A DNA stretch of 64,000 nucleotides from Pseudomonadota bacterium (GTDB lineage Bacteria; Pseudomonadota; Alphaproteobacteria; SHVZ01), in NCBI GenBank assembly GCA_016195085.1, contig JACQAG010000006.1, positions 62,001 to 126,000 of the forward strand, written 5' to 3'. Positions 17,570-29,560 of this stretch are shown piece after piece. The notes beneath the pieces were generated by a model, which saw only the letters and a program-made list of their open reading frames with translations, ran no database searches and was not told where the DNA came from. The translations under genes were made by a program, and so were the position numbers. The stretch's first letter is position 1. The number at the start of each line of letters is the position of its first letter.

Positions 17570-19062
17570 GCGAAGCGGACCGCTTCCTCGGCGGCGCGAA
17601 TGAGCGCCCGTGCCTTCGCCCGCGTCTCCTCATATTCGGCATCTGGATCGCTGTCGGCCACGACGCCGCCGCCGGCCTGCACATACATGACCCCGTCCTT
17701 CACCAGAGCGGTTCTCAGCGCGATGCAGGTGTCCATCGTCCCATTGGCGGAGAAGTAGCCGACCGCACCTCCATAGATGCCGCGGCGCGAGCATTCCATC
17801 TCGTCGATGATCTCCATCGCCCTGACCTTGGGCGCGCCCGAGACGGTGCCGGCGGGAAACCCGGCGATAAGCGCGTCGAGCGCGGAGAGCCCGGGCCGGA
17901 TCGTGCCTTCGACGTTGCTCACGATATGCATCACATGCGAGTAGAGCTCGATTGCGTATTGCTCGGTCACACGCACGCTGCCGATGGTGGCGACCCTGCC
18001 GACATCGTTGCGCCCGAGATCCAGCAGCATGAGGTGTTCGGCTCGTTCTTTCGGATCGGCCAGCAGCTCTTCGGAGAGTGCGCGATCCTCTTCATCGGTG
18101 GCACCCCGACGGCGCGTGCCGGCGACCGGCCGAATGGTGACGATGCCGTCGCGCAGGCGAACCATGATCTCCGGGCTGGAGCCGACGATGGCGAAGCCGC
18201 CGAAATCGAGGAAAAACAGGAAAGGCGAGGGGTTAAGTCGCCGCAAGGACCGGTAGAGGGCGAATGGCGGCAGCTTGAACGGCACCGCGAAGCGCTGCGA
18301 GGGCACGACCTGGAAGACGTCGCCGGCCCGTATGTACTCCTTCGCCCTGGCGACCATGGTCAGATATTCGTCGCGGGTGGTGTTCGAGGTTGGCTGCGGC
18401 AAGTCAGCGACCACGGTCGGCGCCTCGCGACGGTAGGGCAGATTGCGCTCGAGGTCCGCCAGCACCTCGCCCAAGCGCTCGCCGGCCTGGTCATAGGCAG
18501 CACCGGCATCGACGCCGGCCGCAGGTCGAACCGGCGTGATCACCGTCACCACATCGTCCAGGCGATCGAACACGGCGACGATCGTCGGCCTGACGAACAT
18601 GCCGTCGGGGATCCCGAGATGGTCGGAGTTGCCGTCCGGCAGGCGTTCCATCTGCCGGACCATGTCATAGCCCATATAGCCGAAGAGGCCCGAGGCCATC
18701 GGCGGCAGTTTCGTCGGGAGCTCGATGCTGGACTCCTCGATAAGGGCGCGCAAGGAGACGAGCGCCCCGTCGGAGCAGGGTTCGAAGGCATCGGGTTGGG
18801 TCCTGGCGCGGCGGTTGATCTCCGCCTGGTCGCGCCGACAGCGCCAAATGAGATCGGGCTTGAGCCCAATGAAGGAGTAGCGGCCGCGCACCGCACCGCC
18901 TTCCACCGACTCCAGGAGAAAGCTGTTGCGCCGTCCGTCGGCGAGCTTGAGCATGGCCGATACCGGTGTCTCGAGGTCCGCCACCAGCGTTGTCCAGACG
19001 ACCTGAGGACGTCCGGACCGATACACTTTCGCGAATTGCTCGAAGCCGGGCTGAAGCTGCAT
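17554..19062 (-). CDS. trpE: Anthranilate synthase component I
   Basis: TrpE turns chorismate into anthranilate with ammonia from TrpG, the first committed step of tryptophan synthesis. From ATG 19062 the product is 502 aa, the usual size; the frame is open upstream but is not conserved there. The tryptophan-binding LLES element (SFLLESVEGG) is near residue 50, and the C-terminal catalytic part has FSANGTMDTCIALRT, IRPVAGTRRRG, LGRNDVGRVA and GTVSGAPKVRAMEIIDE. trpGDC are not in the window. ppiD lies directly upstream, only 13 bp away, so the two may be cotranscribed. Confidence 0.93.
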   Translation of the reverse strand: MQLQPGFEQFAKVYRSGRPQVVWTTLVADLETPVSAMLKLADGRRNSFLLESVEGGAVRGRYSFIGLKPDLIWRCRRDQAEINRRARTQPDAFEPCSDGALVSLRALIEESSIELPTKLPPMASGLFGYMGYDMVRQMERLPDGNSDHLGIPDGMFVRPTIVAVFDRLDDVVTVITPVRPAAGVDAGAAYDQAGERLGEVLADLERNLPYRREAPTVVADLPQPTSNTTRDEYLTMVARAKEYIRAGDVFQVVPSQRFAVPFKLPPFALYRSLRRLNPSPFLFFLDFGGFAIVGSSPEIMVRLRDGIVTIRPVAGTRRRGATDEEDRALSEELLADPKERAEHLMLLDLGRNDVGRVATIGSVRVTEQYAIELYSHVMHIVSNVEGTIRPGLSALDALIAGFPAGTVSGAPKVRAMEIIDEMECSRRGIYGGAVGYFSANGTMDTCIALRTALVKDGVMYVQAGGGVVADSDPDAEYEETRAKARALIRAAEEAVRFAQSGA

Positions 19063-19075
19063 CAATCGCGAAGGA

Positions 19076-20962
19076 CTAGAAGAGCCGCTGCATAACATCC
19101 CGGTCGATCGACACGGGATAGCGCTGACGCAGCGCCGCGCCATAGGCCTCGAGCGTCTCCTGGGAGATCGTGCGCTTGAGCTGGTCGGAGAGGGCTGCAA
19201 CCTCGTCCTTGGCCTGGGCGGGGTCCGCCGGCTGAATCTCGGTCACCCTCAGCACGACATGACCTTCAGGCGTGGCGGTGTCGCCGATCTCGCCGGGCTT
19301 CAGCTGGAACATGCGGGCGACGACTTGGGCGGGCGGCGCATCGGCCCGAGGACCGGCCGATCTGGTCACCGGCGTCGTCGTCGTGATCGACATGCCGGCA
19401 TCCTGGGCGACCTTGGCGAAATCCTCACCGGCTTTGAGGCGCCCCGCCAGGGCTTGCGCCTTCGCTGTGGCGGCCTCTGCCTGGCGCGCGGCCCTCCACG
19501 CCGCCTCGACTTCGCTCCGCACCGTCTCCAAGGGGCGCAGCGCCGGCTGGGTCACCCTGTCGACATGCGCCATGACGTAGCCGCCGTCGGGGGTCTCCGT
19601 GAGCCGGCTGTTTGCGCCTTCGGAAGTTTGGAAGAACGCATCGAGCAGAGTCTTGTCCGCCTTGACGGCGTCGACGACCTTGCCAGCCGGATCAACGCCC
19701 TGCCGATCAATCTGGGGAAGCTCCACAATCTTGAGCGCCAGCTTCGCCGCCGCATCGCGGGGGCTGACGCCGCCGGCGATCTCATCCTCGAGCTTGGTCG
19801 AGAGCTTGTAGGCGAGCTCGCTCGCCTGCTCGATCGCGACGTCGCGCCTCAGGGTCTCGCGCACCTCGGCAAACTCCCGGGTTGAGCCGGGCTCGGTGCG
19901 GTCGAGCTTGAGCACATGCCAACCGAGCGGGCTCTGCAGCGGCTCGGTGGTGCCGCCGAGCGGAAGCGCGAAGACGGAATCGGCCAGGCTCGGCAAGAGA
20001 TCGCCCCGCGACACCAGGCCGAGGCTCAAGCCATCGGCGGGAAGGCCGGCCACATCCTTGGCGACTTGCGCAAACTCGCCGCCGGCTTTGATCGCGTCGG
20101 CGACCTTGCGGGCCGTCGCCTCATCGCTAACCAGCATCTGCGAGATCTCGCGCCGCTCCGGTGTGACGAACTCGGCCTGACGCCGGTCGTACTCCTCGCG
20201 CAGCTTGGCCTCATCCACGGTGACCTCGCCCGCGAGATCGCCAGGCTTCAAGGATACGTAGTAGCCCTGCCGGTATTCCGGCGCGGTAAATCGGCCGGCA
20301 TTGTCCTGGTGGTACTTGGCGAGATCTTCGGCGCTCGGAGCCGGAATATCCGCGATGGACGCGCTGGTCACCGTCATGAGCTCCGCCACGCGGCGCTCGA
20401 AGCGGTAGCGGTAGAGCTGGTCGACCAAGGGCGCCGGCACGGTCAAGCCGGCGACGACCGCGCCAGCCATCAGCTCACGGGCGAGATCGTGGCGCAGCAA
20501 GCTGACGTAGGTCGCCTCGCTGAAACCGGCGTTGCGCAATGCGGCTTCGAATTGCACCGGGCTGAACTGTCCGGTGATGTCGCGGAACGCCGGCTCGCTG
20601 CGAATGCGCAGGCGGATAAGATCGGTGCCGATCGAGATGCCGACGCGGCGGGATTCCAGGTCGTAGAGGCGCTCGGCGACGATCTCCTGCACCGTCTGGT
20701 CCAAGAGGCCGAATTGGATCGCCTGCTCGGTCGTCAGTCTGCCGCCAAACTGCGTGCGGAGCTGGGCCATCCGCCGCTGAAAGCTCTGGATGACCTCGGG
20801 GCCGGCGATCTCGGTGCCGCCGACGGTGGCGACCGGGCGTTCCGGGCGCACGAAGCGGGTGACCATGTCGCCCACGCCCCAGAGCGCGAAGCTGCCGATG
20901 AGCAGCGCGAACATGATCTTGGCAAGATAGGAGCCGACGCTGGACCGAAGGGCTTTCAACAT
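19076..20962 (-). CDS. ppiD: Periplasmic folding chaperone/peptidyl-prolyl isomerase PpiD-like (SurA N-terminal domain)
   Basis: The 628-aa protein is anchored by one N-terminal transmembrane segment (YLAKIMFALLIGSFALWGVG, residues 13-32), followed by the SurA_N/PpiD region (GTEIAGPEVIQSFQRRMAQL). A parvulin domain lies at about 260-365 (RREISQMLVSDEATARKVAD, LPLGGTTEPLQSPLGWHVLK) and a second, degenerate parvulin-like part near 490-590. It helps fold outer membrane and periplasmic proteins. Divergent from tpiA, with a 156-bp shared upstream region. Placement before trpE is a common alphaproteobacterial order. Confidence 0.9.
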   Translation of the reverse strand: MLKALRSSVGSYLAKIMFALLIGSFALWGVGDMVTRFVRPERPVATVGGTEIAGPEVIQSFQRRMAQLRTQFGGRLTTEQAIQFGLLDQTVQEIVAERLYDLESRRVGISIGTDLIRLRIRSEPAFRDITGQFSPVQFEAALRNAGFSEATYVSLLRHDLARELMAGAVVAGLTVPAPLVDQLYRYRFERRVAELMTVTSASIADIPAPSAEDLAKYHQDNAGRFTAPEYRQGYYVSLKPGDLAGEVTVDEAKLREEYDRRQAEFVTPERREISQMLVSDEATARKVADAIKAGGEFAQVAKDVAGLPADGLSLGLVSRGDLLPSLADSVFALPLGGTTEPLQSPLGWHVLKLDRTEPGSTREFAEVRETLRRDVAIEQASELAYKLSTKLEDEIAGGVSPRDAAAKLALKIVELPQIDRQGVDPAGKVVDAVKADKTLLDAFFQTSEGANSRLTETPDGGYVMAHVDRVTQPALRPLETVRSEVEAAWRAARQAEAATAKAQALAGRLKAGEDFAKVAQDAGMSITTTTPVTRSAGPRADAPPAQVVARMFQLKPGEIGDTATPEGHVVLRVTEIQPADPAQAKDEVAALSDQLKRTISQETLEAYGAALRQRYPVSIDRDVMQRLF

Positions 20963-21118
20963 GATCGGAACCTTGGGGAGCGTGGATAGGGGCAGGGGCC
21001 CGGACCGCTCCCGGCGAAATGGCGCGCATGATAGGGGCGGGCGGAACGCCGCCGCAACGCAGAAATGGTGTTGGATCCATGCTCATGTTAGATGCAAACC
21101 AAGCTTGAGGTCCGGCCG

Positions 21119-21862
21119 ATGGCATCTCTGATCGTCGCAAATTGGAAGATGAACGGGCTCGGCAGCGACGGCATCGCGCTTGCGGGCGGTCTTGCCGACC
21201 GTAAGCGCGCGGCTCCCGACCTGGCGGCCGAGATCGTGCTGTGCCCGCCGGCGACGCTGATATCGCTGGTGGGCGGCCGGCTGGGCTCGAGCGGGATCGG
21301 CCTCGGCGGGCAGGACTGCCATGCCGAGCCCGCTGGCGCCTTCACCGGGGATGTTTCCGCCCCGATGCTCGCCGATTTGGGCTGCCGATGGGTCATTCTC
21401 GGCCATTCCGAGCGCCGGGTCGGCCATGGCGAGACCGACGCCGTGGTGCGCTCGAAGGTGACGGCCGCCCACGCCACCGGCCTCACGGCCATCGTCTGCG
21501 TGGGCGAGAGCGCGGCCGAGCGCGAGGCCGGTACCGCCCTGGCGGTGGTCGACGCGCAGCTCGGCGGCTCGCTGCCCGAGGGGTCCCGGGCCGACAACAC
21601 GGTCATTGCCTATGAGCCGATCTGGGCCATCGGCACCGGCCGTACCCCGACCAACGATGACGTCGCCCGGGTGCATGCCTATATCATCGATAGGCTGACC
21701 CGGCGTCCCCGGGGGGACCGCCTGCGGGTGCTTTACGGGGGCTCGGTCAAGGCCGGGAATGCCGCGGAACTGCTGGCGATCCCGGGCGTCGCCGGGGCGC
21801 TGGTGGGCGGCGCCAGCCTGAAGCTGGACGAGTTCTGGGCGATCTGCCGCAGTTGCCGCTAG
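21119..21862 (+). CDS. tpiA: Triosephosphate isomerase
   Basis: TpiA interconverts DHAP and glyceraldehyde-3-phosphate. From ATG 21119 the 247-aa product has the catalytic lysine in ANWKMNG, the electrophilic histidine in ILGHSERRVGHGE and the catalytic glutamate in AYEPIWAIGTGRTP, plus LYGGSVKAGNAAEL for phosphate binding. Length is normal. The frame is open nine codons upstream to 21092 but that extension is not conserved. secG follows 74 bp later. Confidence 0.96.
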   Translation: MASLIVANWKMNGLGSDGIALAGGLADRKRAAPDLAAEIVLCPPATLISLVGGRLGSSGIGLGGQDCHAEPAGAFTGDVSAPMLADLGCRWVILGHSERRVGHGETDAVVRSKVTAAHATGLTAIVCVGESAAEREAGTALAVVDAQLGGSLPEGSRADNTVIAYEPIWAIGTGRTPTNDDVARVHAYIIDRLTRRPRGDRLRVLYGGSVKAGNAAELLAIPGVAGALVGGASLKLDEFWAICRSCR

Positions 21863-21936
21863 CCACGCCCGCCGCCACAGGCTAAAACCGCCCCCTTCGC
21901 GGCACTGCCGGCGAAGGTTTGGCTCCGAGGACCGAC

Positions 21937-22314
21937 ATGCTGACCGTGCTGCTGCTCATCCATATCCTCATGGCGATCGCCCTCATCGGCGTCGTGTTGC
22001 TGCAACGCACGGAAGGCGGCGGGCTCGGGTTCGGCGGCGGCGGTGGCGGCGGCAACTTCATGACCACGCGGGGAACCGCCAATCTGCTCACGCGGATGAC
22101 GGCGATTCTCGCGACCTGCTTCATGGCCACCAGCCTGTTGCTGGTGGTGCTAGGCAGCCAGTCCGGCCGCCCCCGCTCGATCGTCGACGATCTGCGCACG
22201 CCCTTGAGCGTCCCCGCGGTGCCGGCACCGGCGGCCCCGGCGCAGCCGATCCCGACCACTCCGGCGCAGCCGGTGCCGCCCCAGGGGCAGGGTCCCGCTC
22301 CTCCCACGCGCTGA
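21937..22314 (+). CDS. secG: Preprotein translocase subunit SecG
   Basis: The 125-aa protein has two membrane helices (LLLIHILMAIALIGVVLLQ and MTAILATCFMATSLLLVVL) with the conserved QRTEGGGLG loop between them, followed by a long proline/alanine-rich C-terminal tail typical of alphaproteobacterial SecG. It sits in the inner membrane with SecYE and stimulates protein export. ATG 21937 follows GAGGA at 21926-21930. The order tpiA-secG-pyrG is conserved in the class. Confidence 0.93.
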   Translation: MLTVLLLIHILMAIALIGVVLLQRTEGGGLGFGGGGGGGNFMTTRGTANLLTRMTAILATCFMATSLLLVVLGSQSGRPRSIVDDLRTPLSVPAVPAPAAPAQPIPTTPAQPVPPQGQGPAPPTR

Positions 22315-24063
<1,749 letters not shown>

Positions 24064-24070
24064 GCCGTCG

Positions 24071-24907
24071 ATGGTCGCCCCGCGCTCCGTCGCCATCGGC
24101 AACGTGCTCGTCGGCAATGACCGGCCGCTGGCGCTCATTGCCGGGCCCTGCGCGCTCGAGAGCCGGGCGCACGCGCTGGAGATGTCGCACGCGCTGGTGG
24201 AGATCACCGGCAAGCTCGGTATCGGGCTCATCTACAAGACCTCCTTCGACAAGGCGAACCGCACCTCCATCGGCTCGGACCGCGGCCTCGGCCTGGAAGA
24301 GAGCCTGCCGATCCTGGCAGACGTGCGCGAGCGCTATGGCTGTCCGGTGCTGACCGATGTGCATCAGCCCGACCAGTGCCGTCCGGTCGCCGAGGCCGTC
24401 GATGTCCTGCAGATCCCGGCCTTCCTCTGTCGCCAGACGGATCTCCTGGTCGCCGCCGCCCGGACCGGTCGGCCGATCAACGTCAAGAAAGGGCAGTTTC
24501 TGGCACCCTGGGACATGCGGAACGTGGTGAAGAAGATCGAGTCCGCCGGCAACGATAAGGTCTTGGTCTGCGAGCGCGGCGCCTCCTTCGGCTACAACAC
24601 GCTGATCTCGGATATGCGGGCCTTGCCGATCATGGCCGAGACCGGTTGCCCGGTCGTCTTCGATGCCACCCACTCCGTGCAGCAGCCGGGCGGTGAGGGG
24701 GAGCGCTCCGGGGGCCAGCGGGAATTCGTGGCCGTGTTGGCGCGAGCCGCCGTGGCGGTCGGGGTAGCCGCGGTATTCATGGAGACGCATCAGGATCCCG
24801 ACAACGCGCCCTCCGATGGCCCGAACATGGTGCATCTAAAGGACATGCCGCGGCTGCTGCAGACGCTGATCGAGTTCGACCGCGTGGCCAAGCAGGCGCG
24901 GCCATGA
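24071..24907 (+). CDS. kdsA: 3-deoxy-8-phosphooctulonate synthase
   Basis: KdsA condenses PEP with arabinose-5-phosphate to Kdo-8-phosphate for lipopolysaccharide. From ATG 24071 the 278-aa product shows [30 protein letters not shown] (phosphate loop), [39 protein letters not shown] and [17 protein letters not shown]. All active-site motifs are present. Its end overlaps the next gene by ATGA at 24904-24907. The pyrG-kdsA-eno neighbourhood is conserved, but here three genes are inserted before eno. Confidence 0.95.
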   Translation: MVAPRSVAIGNVLVGNDRPLALIAGPCALESRAHALEMSHALVEITGKLGIGLIYKTSFDKANRTSIGSDRGLGLEESLPILADVRERYGCPVLTDVHQPDQCRPVAEAVDVLQIPAFLCRQTDLLVAAARTGRPINVKKGQFLAPWDMRNVVKKIESAGNDKVLVCERGASFGYNTLISDMRALPIMAETGCPVVFDATHSVQQPGGEGERSGGQREFVAVLARAAVAVGVAAVFMETHQDPDNAPSDGPNMVHLKDMPRLLQTLIEFDRVAKQARP

Positions 24908-25524
24908 ACATTCGCGAGCTGATAGAAGGATCGACCGCGATCCCGGTGCTGACGGTCACCGACGTCGCCGCTGGCGTCGCGCTCTGCCGCGCGCTCTTCG
25001 CCGGCGGCCTCACGGTGCTCGAAGTGACCTTGCGCACCCCCCAGGCGCTGGACGCCGTGTCTGCCATCGCCCGGGCTTTGCCCGATGCCGTCGTCGGCGT
25101 CGGCACGCTCACCCGAGTCGAGGAGTTTCAACGGGCGCGCGATGCCGGGGCGCGTTTTGCCGTGAGCCCCGGCCTCACCCAGCGGCTTGCGGTCGCCGGT
25201 GCGGAGAGCGGCATGCCTTACCTGCCCAGCGCCGTCACCGCCTCCGAGGTCATGGCGGCACGCGAATGGGGCTTTGACACGCTCAAGTTCTTCCCGTGCA
25301 AAACCGCCGGCGGGGCGGCCGCGCTCAAGAGCCTGGCGCCGGTATTTCCGGATGTGGCGTTCTGCCCGACCGGAGGATTGACGGCCGAGGATTTCCGCGA
25401 CTACCTGGCGCTCGCCAATGTCGTGTGCGTCGGCGGCACCTGGATGACGCCGGCGAAGCTGGTCGAGGCCCGGGATTGGCCAGCGATCGAAGCGCTCGCC
25501 CGCGCGACCGTCAGCCAGGGCTGA
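24904..25524 (+). CDS. eda: KDPG/KHG-type aldolase
   Basis: The 206-aa product is a class I aldolase of the 2-keto-3-deoxy-6-phosphogluconate family. The acid/base glutamate and arginine are in VLEVTLRT, phosphate binding is in [12 protein letters not shown] and SPG, and the Schiff-base lysine is in TLKFFP near residue 128. After FFP it reads CKTAGG, where E. coli Eda has AEANGG, so substrate preference may differ (KDPG or a related sugar acid). Translational coupling to kdsA is unusual; the convergent sugar kinase next door could form a sugar-acid pathway with it. Confidence 0.88.
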   Translation: MNIRELIEGSTAIPVLTVTDVAAGVALCRALFAGGLTVLEVTLRTPQALDAVSAIARALPDAVVGVGTLTRVEEFQRARDAGARFAVSPGLTQRLAVAGAESGMPYLPSAVTASEVMAAREWGFDTLKFFPCKTAGGAAALKSLAPVFPDVAFCPTGGLTAEDFRDYLALANVVCVGGTWMTPAKLVEARDWPAIEALARATVSQG

Positions 25525-26404
25525 ACGCTTCCACCTCGGCGCGGGTGGGACAACCCAGGCGGCTGCCGAAGCGCGTGCATTTGATCGATGCCGCGATGGT
25601 GGCGAAGCGACCAGCCGCGGCGAGGCTCTTGCCTTCGGCCAGGGCGAGCGCGAAGGCGCCATGGAAAACGTCACCCGCCGCCAGGGTGTCCTGAGCCTCG
25701 ACAAGCGGTGCCGGCTCGTGGCGGAGGACGCCCGCTTCCAGCCAATAGAATCCCGCCGGCCCGGCGGTCACGCCCAGCATCGCCGTCACCTCGCGGCTGA
25801 CGACGTCGAGCGCCTCGGCGAGGTCCTGCTTGCACGCGTAGTCCTTTAGCGCCGGCTCGGAGAAGACGATGTGGGAGGCGTGCGGGATGAGCGCCGCCAA
25901 TACGGAGCGTGGTGCCAAATCGGCATCCAGCATCGCAATCCTGCCGGCCGCACGCGCGGCGCTGAGGCCGCGCTCGGCCCCGGGTGGCCAGCGGACGTCC
26001 ACCAGAACCGCATCGAACGTGCCGATCTCCTCGATCGGCAGCCAGTCCGGCGAGGGATCGAGATGCGGGTCGTAATAGGGAACGACCAGGCGCTCGCCCC
26101 GGCGGTCGATCAAGATGGCAGAGATCGGCGAACGACCGTTCGCCACCTGGCGCAGCCGCGACACATCGACCCCCTCGCCGCGAAGCTCCGCGATGATGCG
26201 CCGGCCGAGCTCGTCCTGGCCGCAGCGTCCCCAAAAATGCGCTTCGCCGCCCAGACGCGCCACCGCGACGGCGGCACTCGCAGCCATGCCGCCGCCGACT
26301 TCAAGGCAGTCGAGAGCCTGCACCTTGGTCGGCGTCGTCGGGATCGCATCCACGCGAAACAGCAAATCCCAGGTCACGATGCCGAGGCAAAGGATGCGTG
26401 CCAT
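25511..26404 (-). CDS. PfkB-family carbohydrate kinase
   Basis: From ATG 26404 the 297-aa product is a ribokinase-fold sugar kinase. It has ILCLGIVTWDLLFRV, LEVGGGMAASAAVAVARLGG (substrate loop), FWGRCGQDELGRRI and the C-terminal signature VEAQDTLAAGDVFHGAFALA, in which the family D-T-x-GAGD reads DTLAAGD with the catalytic aspartate kept. Substrate is unknown; KDG or fructose derivatives are possible given the adjacent aldolase. It converges with eda (14-bp overlap) and is 5 bp downstream of the AEC carrier. Confidence 0.86.
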   Translation of the reverse strand: MARILCLGIVTWDLLFRVDAIPTTPTKVQALDCLEVGGGMAASAAVAVARLGGEAHFWGRCGQDELGRRIIAELRGEGVDVSRLRQVANGRSPISAILIDRRGERLVVPYYDPHLDPSPDWLPIEEIGTFDAVLVDVRWPPGAERGLSAARAAGRIAMLDADLAPRSVLAALIPHASHIVFSEPALKDYACKQDLAEALDVVSREVTAMLGVTAGPAGFYWLEAGVLRHEPAPLVEAQDTLAAGDVFHGAFALALAEGKSLAAAGRFATIAASIKCTRFGSRLGCPTRAEVEAFSPG

Positions 26405-26409
26405 GGCCC

Positions 26410-27351
26410 TTATCCGACGGGGACCAGAGCGGCGATCAGCAGGGCAACCGTCAGCATCGAAGCGGCGGTCGATATCACGATCGCGGCCGTCGTCGGCCCG
26501 AGCAGCGCTTGGTAGCGCTGAGCCATGATGAAGACATTGGCGCCGACCGGAAGCGCCGCCGTGATGGTGGCGATCGCCGCCCAGAGCGGATCGACGTGGA
26601 AGACAAAGCGGGCGAGCAGCCACACGAAGAGCGGATGCGCGAACAGCTTGAAGGCGACCATCGTCAGGGTCGGCGGCAGATTGGCGGCGACACTATACCC
26701 GGAGAGGCTGGCGCCCAAGGCGAAGAGCGCGCACGGCGTCGCCGCCCCGCTCAGGAGCCGCGTGAAGGTGTCGAGCGCGCGGGGCTGCACAAGACCGAGC
26801 TGGCTCCAGCCGAGCCCCAACAGAACCGCCACAATGATCGGGTTCTGCGCCAGCGCCCTCGCCGTCGCCAGCAGCACCCGCAAGCCGCCGGAGTGGCCGC
26901 CCCTTGCGAACTCGATGATGATCATGGTGATGGGGAAAAGCGTCATCGAGTGAAAGCTGGTCAAGAGCGTCATCGGCACGACGCCGGCCTCGCCGAACAG
27001 GGTGAAGATGAGCGGAATGCCGATCTGCACTGTGTTGGCGAAGGCGGCTCCCATGCCGAGGATCGCTTGCTCCTCGAGGCGGAGGCGGAAGGCGAGGCGG
27101 CCTACCGCCATCGCCAGGGCAAACGACCCATAGGCGCCGGCGAAATACGCCCAGAGGATGCCGAGATCGAGGCTGGTCCCATGGGAGCCTTCGGCCATCG
27201 TGCGGAAAAGCAGGGCTGGGATCGCCAGGTAATAGACGAAGCTGCCGATCCCCCGGACCCCCTCGGACGCGATGACCCGCAGCCGCGCCACGACATAGCC
27301 GGTGAGCACGAGGCCGAACATCGGCAGCACGGTTTGGATTGCGGTTTCCAT
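26410..27351 (-). CDS. AEC (auxin efflux carrier) family transporter
   Basis: The 313-aa product has about ten hydrophobic segments across its length, starting LPMFGLVLTGYVVARL and continuing IGSFVYYLAIPALLFRTMAE, FANTVQIGIPLIFTLFGEAG and PCALFALGASLSGYSV, the signatures of the AEC/malate-permease family. It probably moves small organic acids across the inner membrane; the substrate is not deducible. It is transcribed with the PfkB kinase and divergently from eno. Confidence 0.87.
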   Translation of the reverse strand: METAIQTVLPMFGLVLTGYVVARLRVIASEGVRGIGSFVYYLAIPALLFRTMAEGSHGTSLDLGILWAYFAGAYGSFALAMAVGRLAFRLRLEEQAILGMGAAFANTVQIGIPLIFTLFGEAGVVPMTLLTSFHSMTLFPITMIIIEFARGGHSGGLRVLLATARALAQNPIIVAVLLGLGWSQLGLVQPRALDTFTRLLSGAATPCALFALGASLSGYSVAANLPPTLTMVAFKLFAHPLFVWLLARFVFHVDPLWAAIATITAALPVGANVFIMAQRYQALLGPTTAAIVISTAASMLTVALLIAALVPVG

Positions 27352-27404
27352 GGATCCAACAGGCAGGCGGGGGGCCGAGGGTAGCGGCCGGAGCCGGTTT
27401 GTGA

Positions 27405-28778
<1,374 letters not shown>

Positions 28779-28786
28779 ATTTAGCG

Positions 28787-28852
28787 CCCGAATCTGAGTC
28801 ATTCCGCCAAATTCGGGTGATAAGCATCTGACTCACCCGCAGATTTCGTTGA
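28787..28852. repeat. Intergenic repeats between eno and ftsB
   Basis: CCCGAAT (28787-28793) and ATTCGGG (28811-28817) form a 7-bp inverted repeat with a 17-nt loop soon after the eno stop, so it may act as a hairpin. Within it, ATTCCGCCAAATTCGG, and again ACTCACCCGCAGATTTCG (28830-28847), resemble the CGCGCAAATTCGTG arms found before ribD at 863-904. GANTC sites are at 28796-28800 and 28829-28833. There is no T run for an intrinsic terminator. Confidence 0.45.
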
Positions 28853-28883
28853 CCATGGCGGATCGCTATGATTCTTTTCCGCC

Positions 28884-29213
28884 ATGTCGATCGCTCGCGA
28901 GCTGCGCCGTCGTGCGCGTCATGTCGTCGGACCGGTGCTCGGCATCCTGGTCGCAAGCTACTTCGCCTATCACGCTGTCGAAGGCGACCGCGGTCTGCTC
29001 GCCTGGCGCCGGATGGGTGTCGAGATCGCTGAGGCCGAGGCCCGCCTCGGTGTCGTCGCCAAAGAGCGCCAGACCTTGGAGCATCGCGTCTCGTTGCTGC
29101 GCCCGGACAATCTCGATCCCGACATGCTGGAAGAGCGCGCGCGCGCCATCCTCAACTTCTCGCGTCCCGACGAGGTCGTCATCCTTTCGCCTCGAGCACC
29201 GGCGCGGAACTAA
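28884..29213 (+). CDS. ftsB: FtsB/DivIC-type septum formation initiator
   Basis: The 109-aa protein has a basic N-terminus, one membrane helix (VVGPVLGILVASYFAYHAV, residues 14-32), then a coiled coil (VEIAEAEARLGVVAKERQTL) and the conserved RPDNLDPDMLEERARAILNF ending. It links early and late divisome proteins with FtsL and FtsQ in the inner membrane. The order eno-ftsB-pdhA is conserved in alphaproteobacteria. ATG 28884 lacks a strong SD. Confidence 0.88.
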   Translation: MSIARELRRRARHVVGPVLGILVASYFAYHAVEGDRGLLAWRRMGVEIAEAEARLGVVAKERQTLEHRVSLLRPDNLDPDMLEERARAILNFSRPDEVVILSPRAPARN

Positions 29214-29265
29214 CGCCGCCGACGCCACCACCGTCCGGCTCAGCCGCCGATCCGGATCACTCCCC

Positions 29266-29281
29266 TAGACCGATCGGTCTA
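29266..29281. promoter_or_regulatory. Perfect 16-bp palindrome TAGACCGATCGGTCTA
   Basis: The sequence is identical to its reverse complement and lies 52 bp after the ftsB stop. Palindromes of the AGACC-N4-GGTCT type are common operators of TetR-family repressors, but no TetR gene is in this window, so the regulator is inferred only. Confidence 0.5.
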
Positions 29282-29326
29282 CTTTCATCGCCGTTGCCCT
29301 CGCCGCAGGGTTCGTGGATGGCCAAA

Positions 29327-29348
29327 AACCCTCCCGTCGAGGGTTCCG
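29327..29348 (-). terminator. Intrinsic-terminator-like hairpin on the minus strand
   Basis: AACCCTC (29327-29333) and GAGGGTT (29339-29345) pair around 5 nt. Read on the minus strand, the stem is followed by a short T run (TTT from the A tract at 29324-29326), as in a rho-independent terminator. No minus-strand protein gene lies upstream of it in that direction within 29350-29660, so it may end an unannotated RNA or act as a weak bidirectional stop after ftsB. Confidence 0.4.
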
Positions 29349-29543
29349 GCGACACCTGCCATCTTCGTGGCTGGGCCACAGAAGCTTCACTTTGCTGCAA
29401 CAGCACAGCGCTATGGTTCAGGTCGGAGCGACGTCGGCAATGCGTTCGCGCCATCGAAGCTTTCCATTCCTTGCGGCGTGTCCAACTGCTTCGAAATTTA
29501 CCTACATCTGCGCAGAAATTATGCAGGAATGCCCGAGTGTTCT

Positions 29544-29560
29544 ATTGTGCAGCGCACAAT
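29544..29560. promoter_or_regulatory. Palindrome ATTGTGC-AGC-GCACAAT upstream of pdhA
   Basis: Seven-base arms are perfect inverted repeats around AGC, 107 bp before the pdhA start, and near other TGC-rich inverted repeats. Candidate operator for a regulator of pyruvate or acyl-CoA metabolism; a similar TGC-rich palindrome lies before dusB at 39450-39464. No promoter boxes could be assigned with confidence. Confidence 0.45.

Noticed and set aside
17413-19095. 560-aa plus-strand open frame
   Set aside because: Antisense to trpE; typical high-GC shadow.
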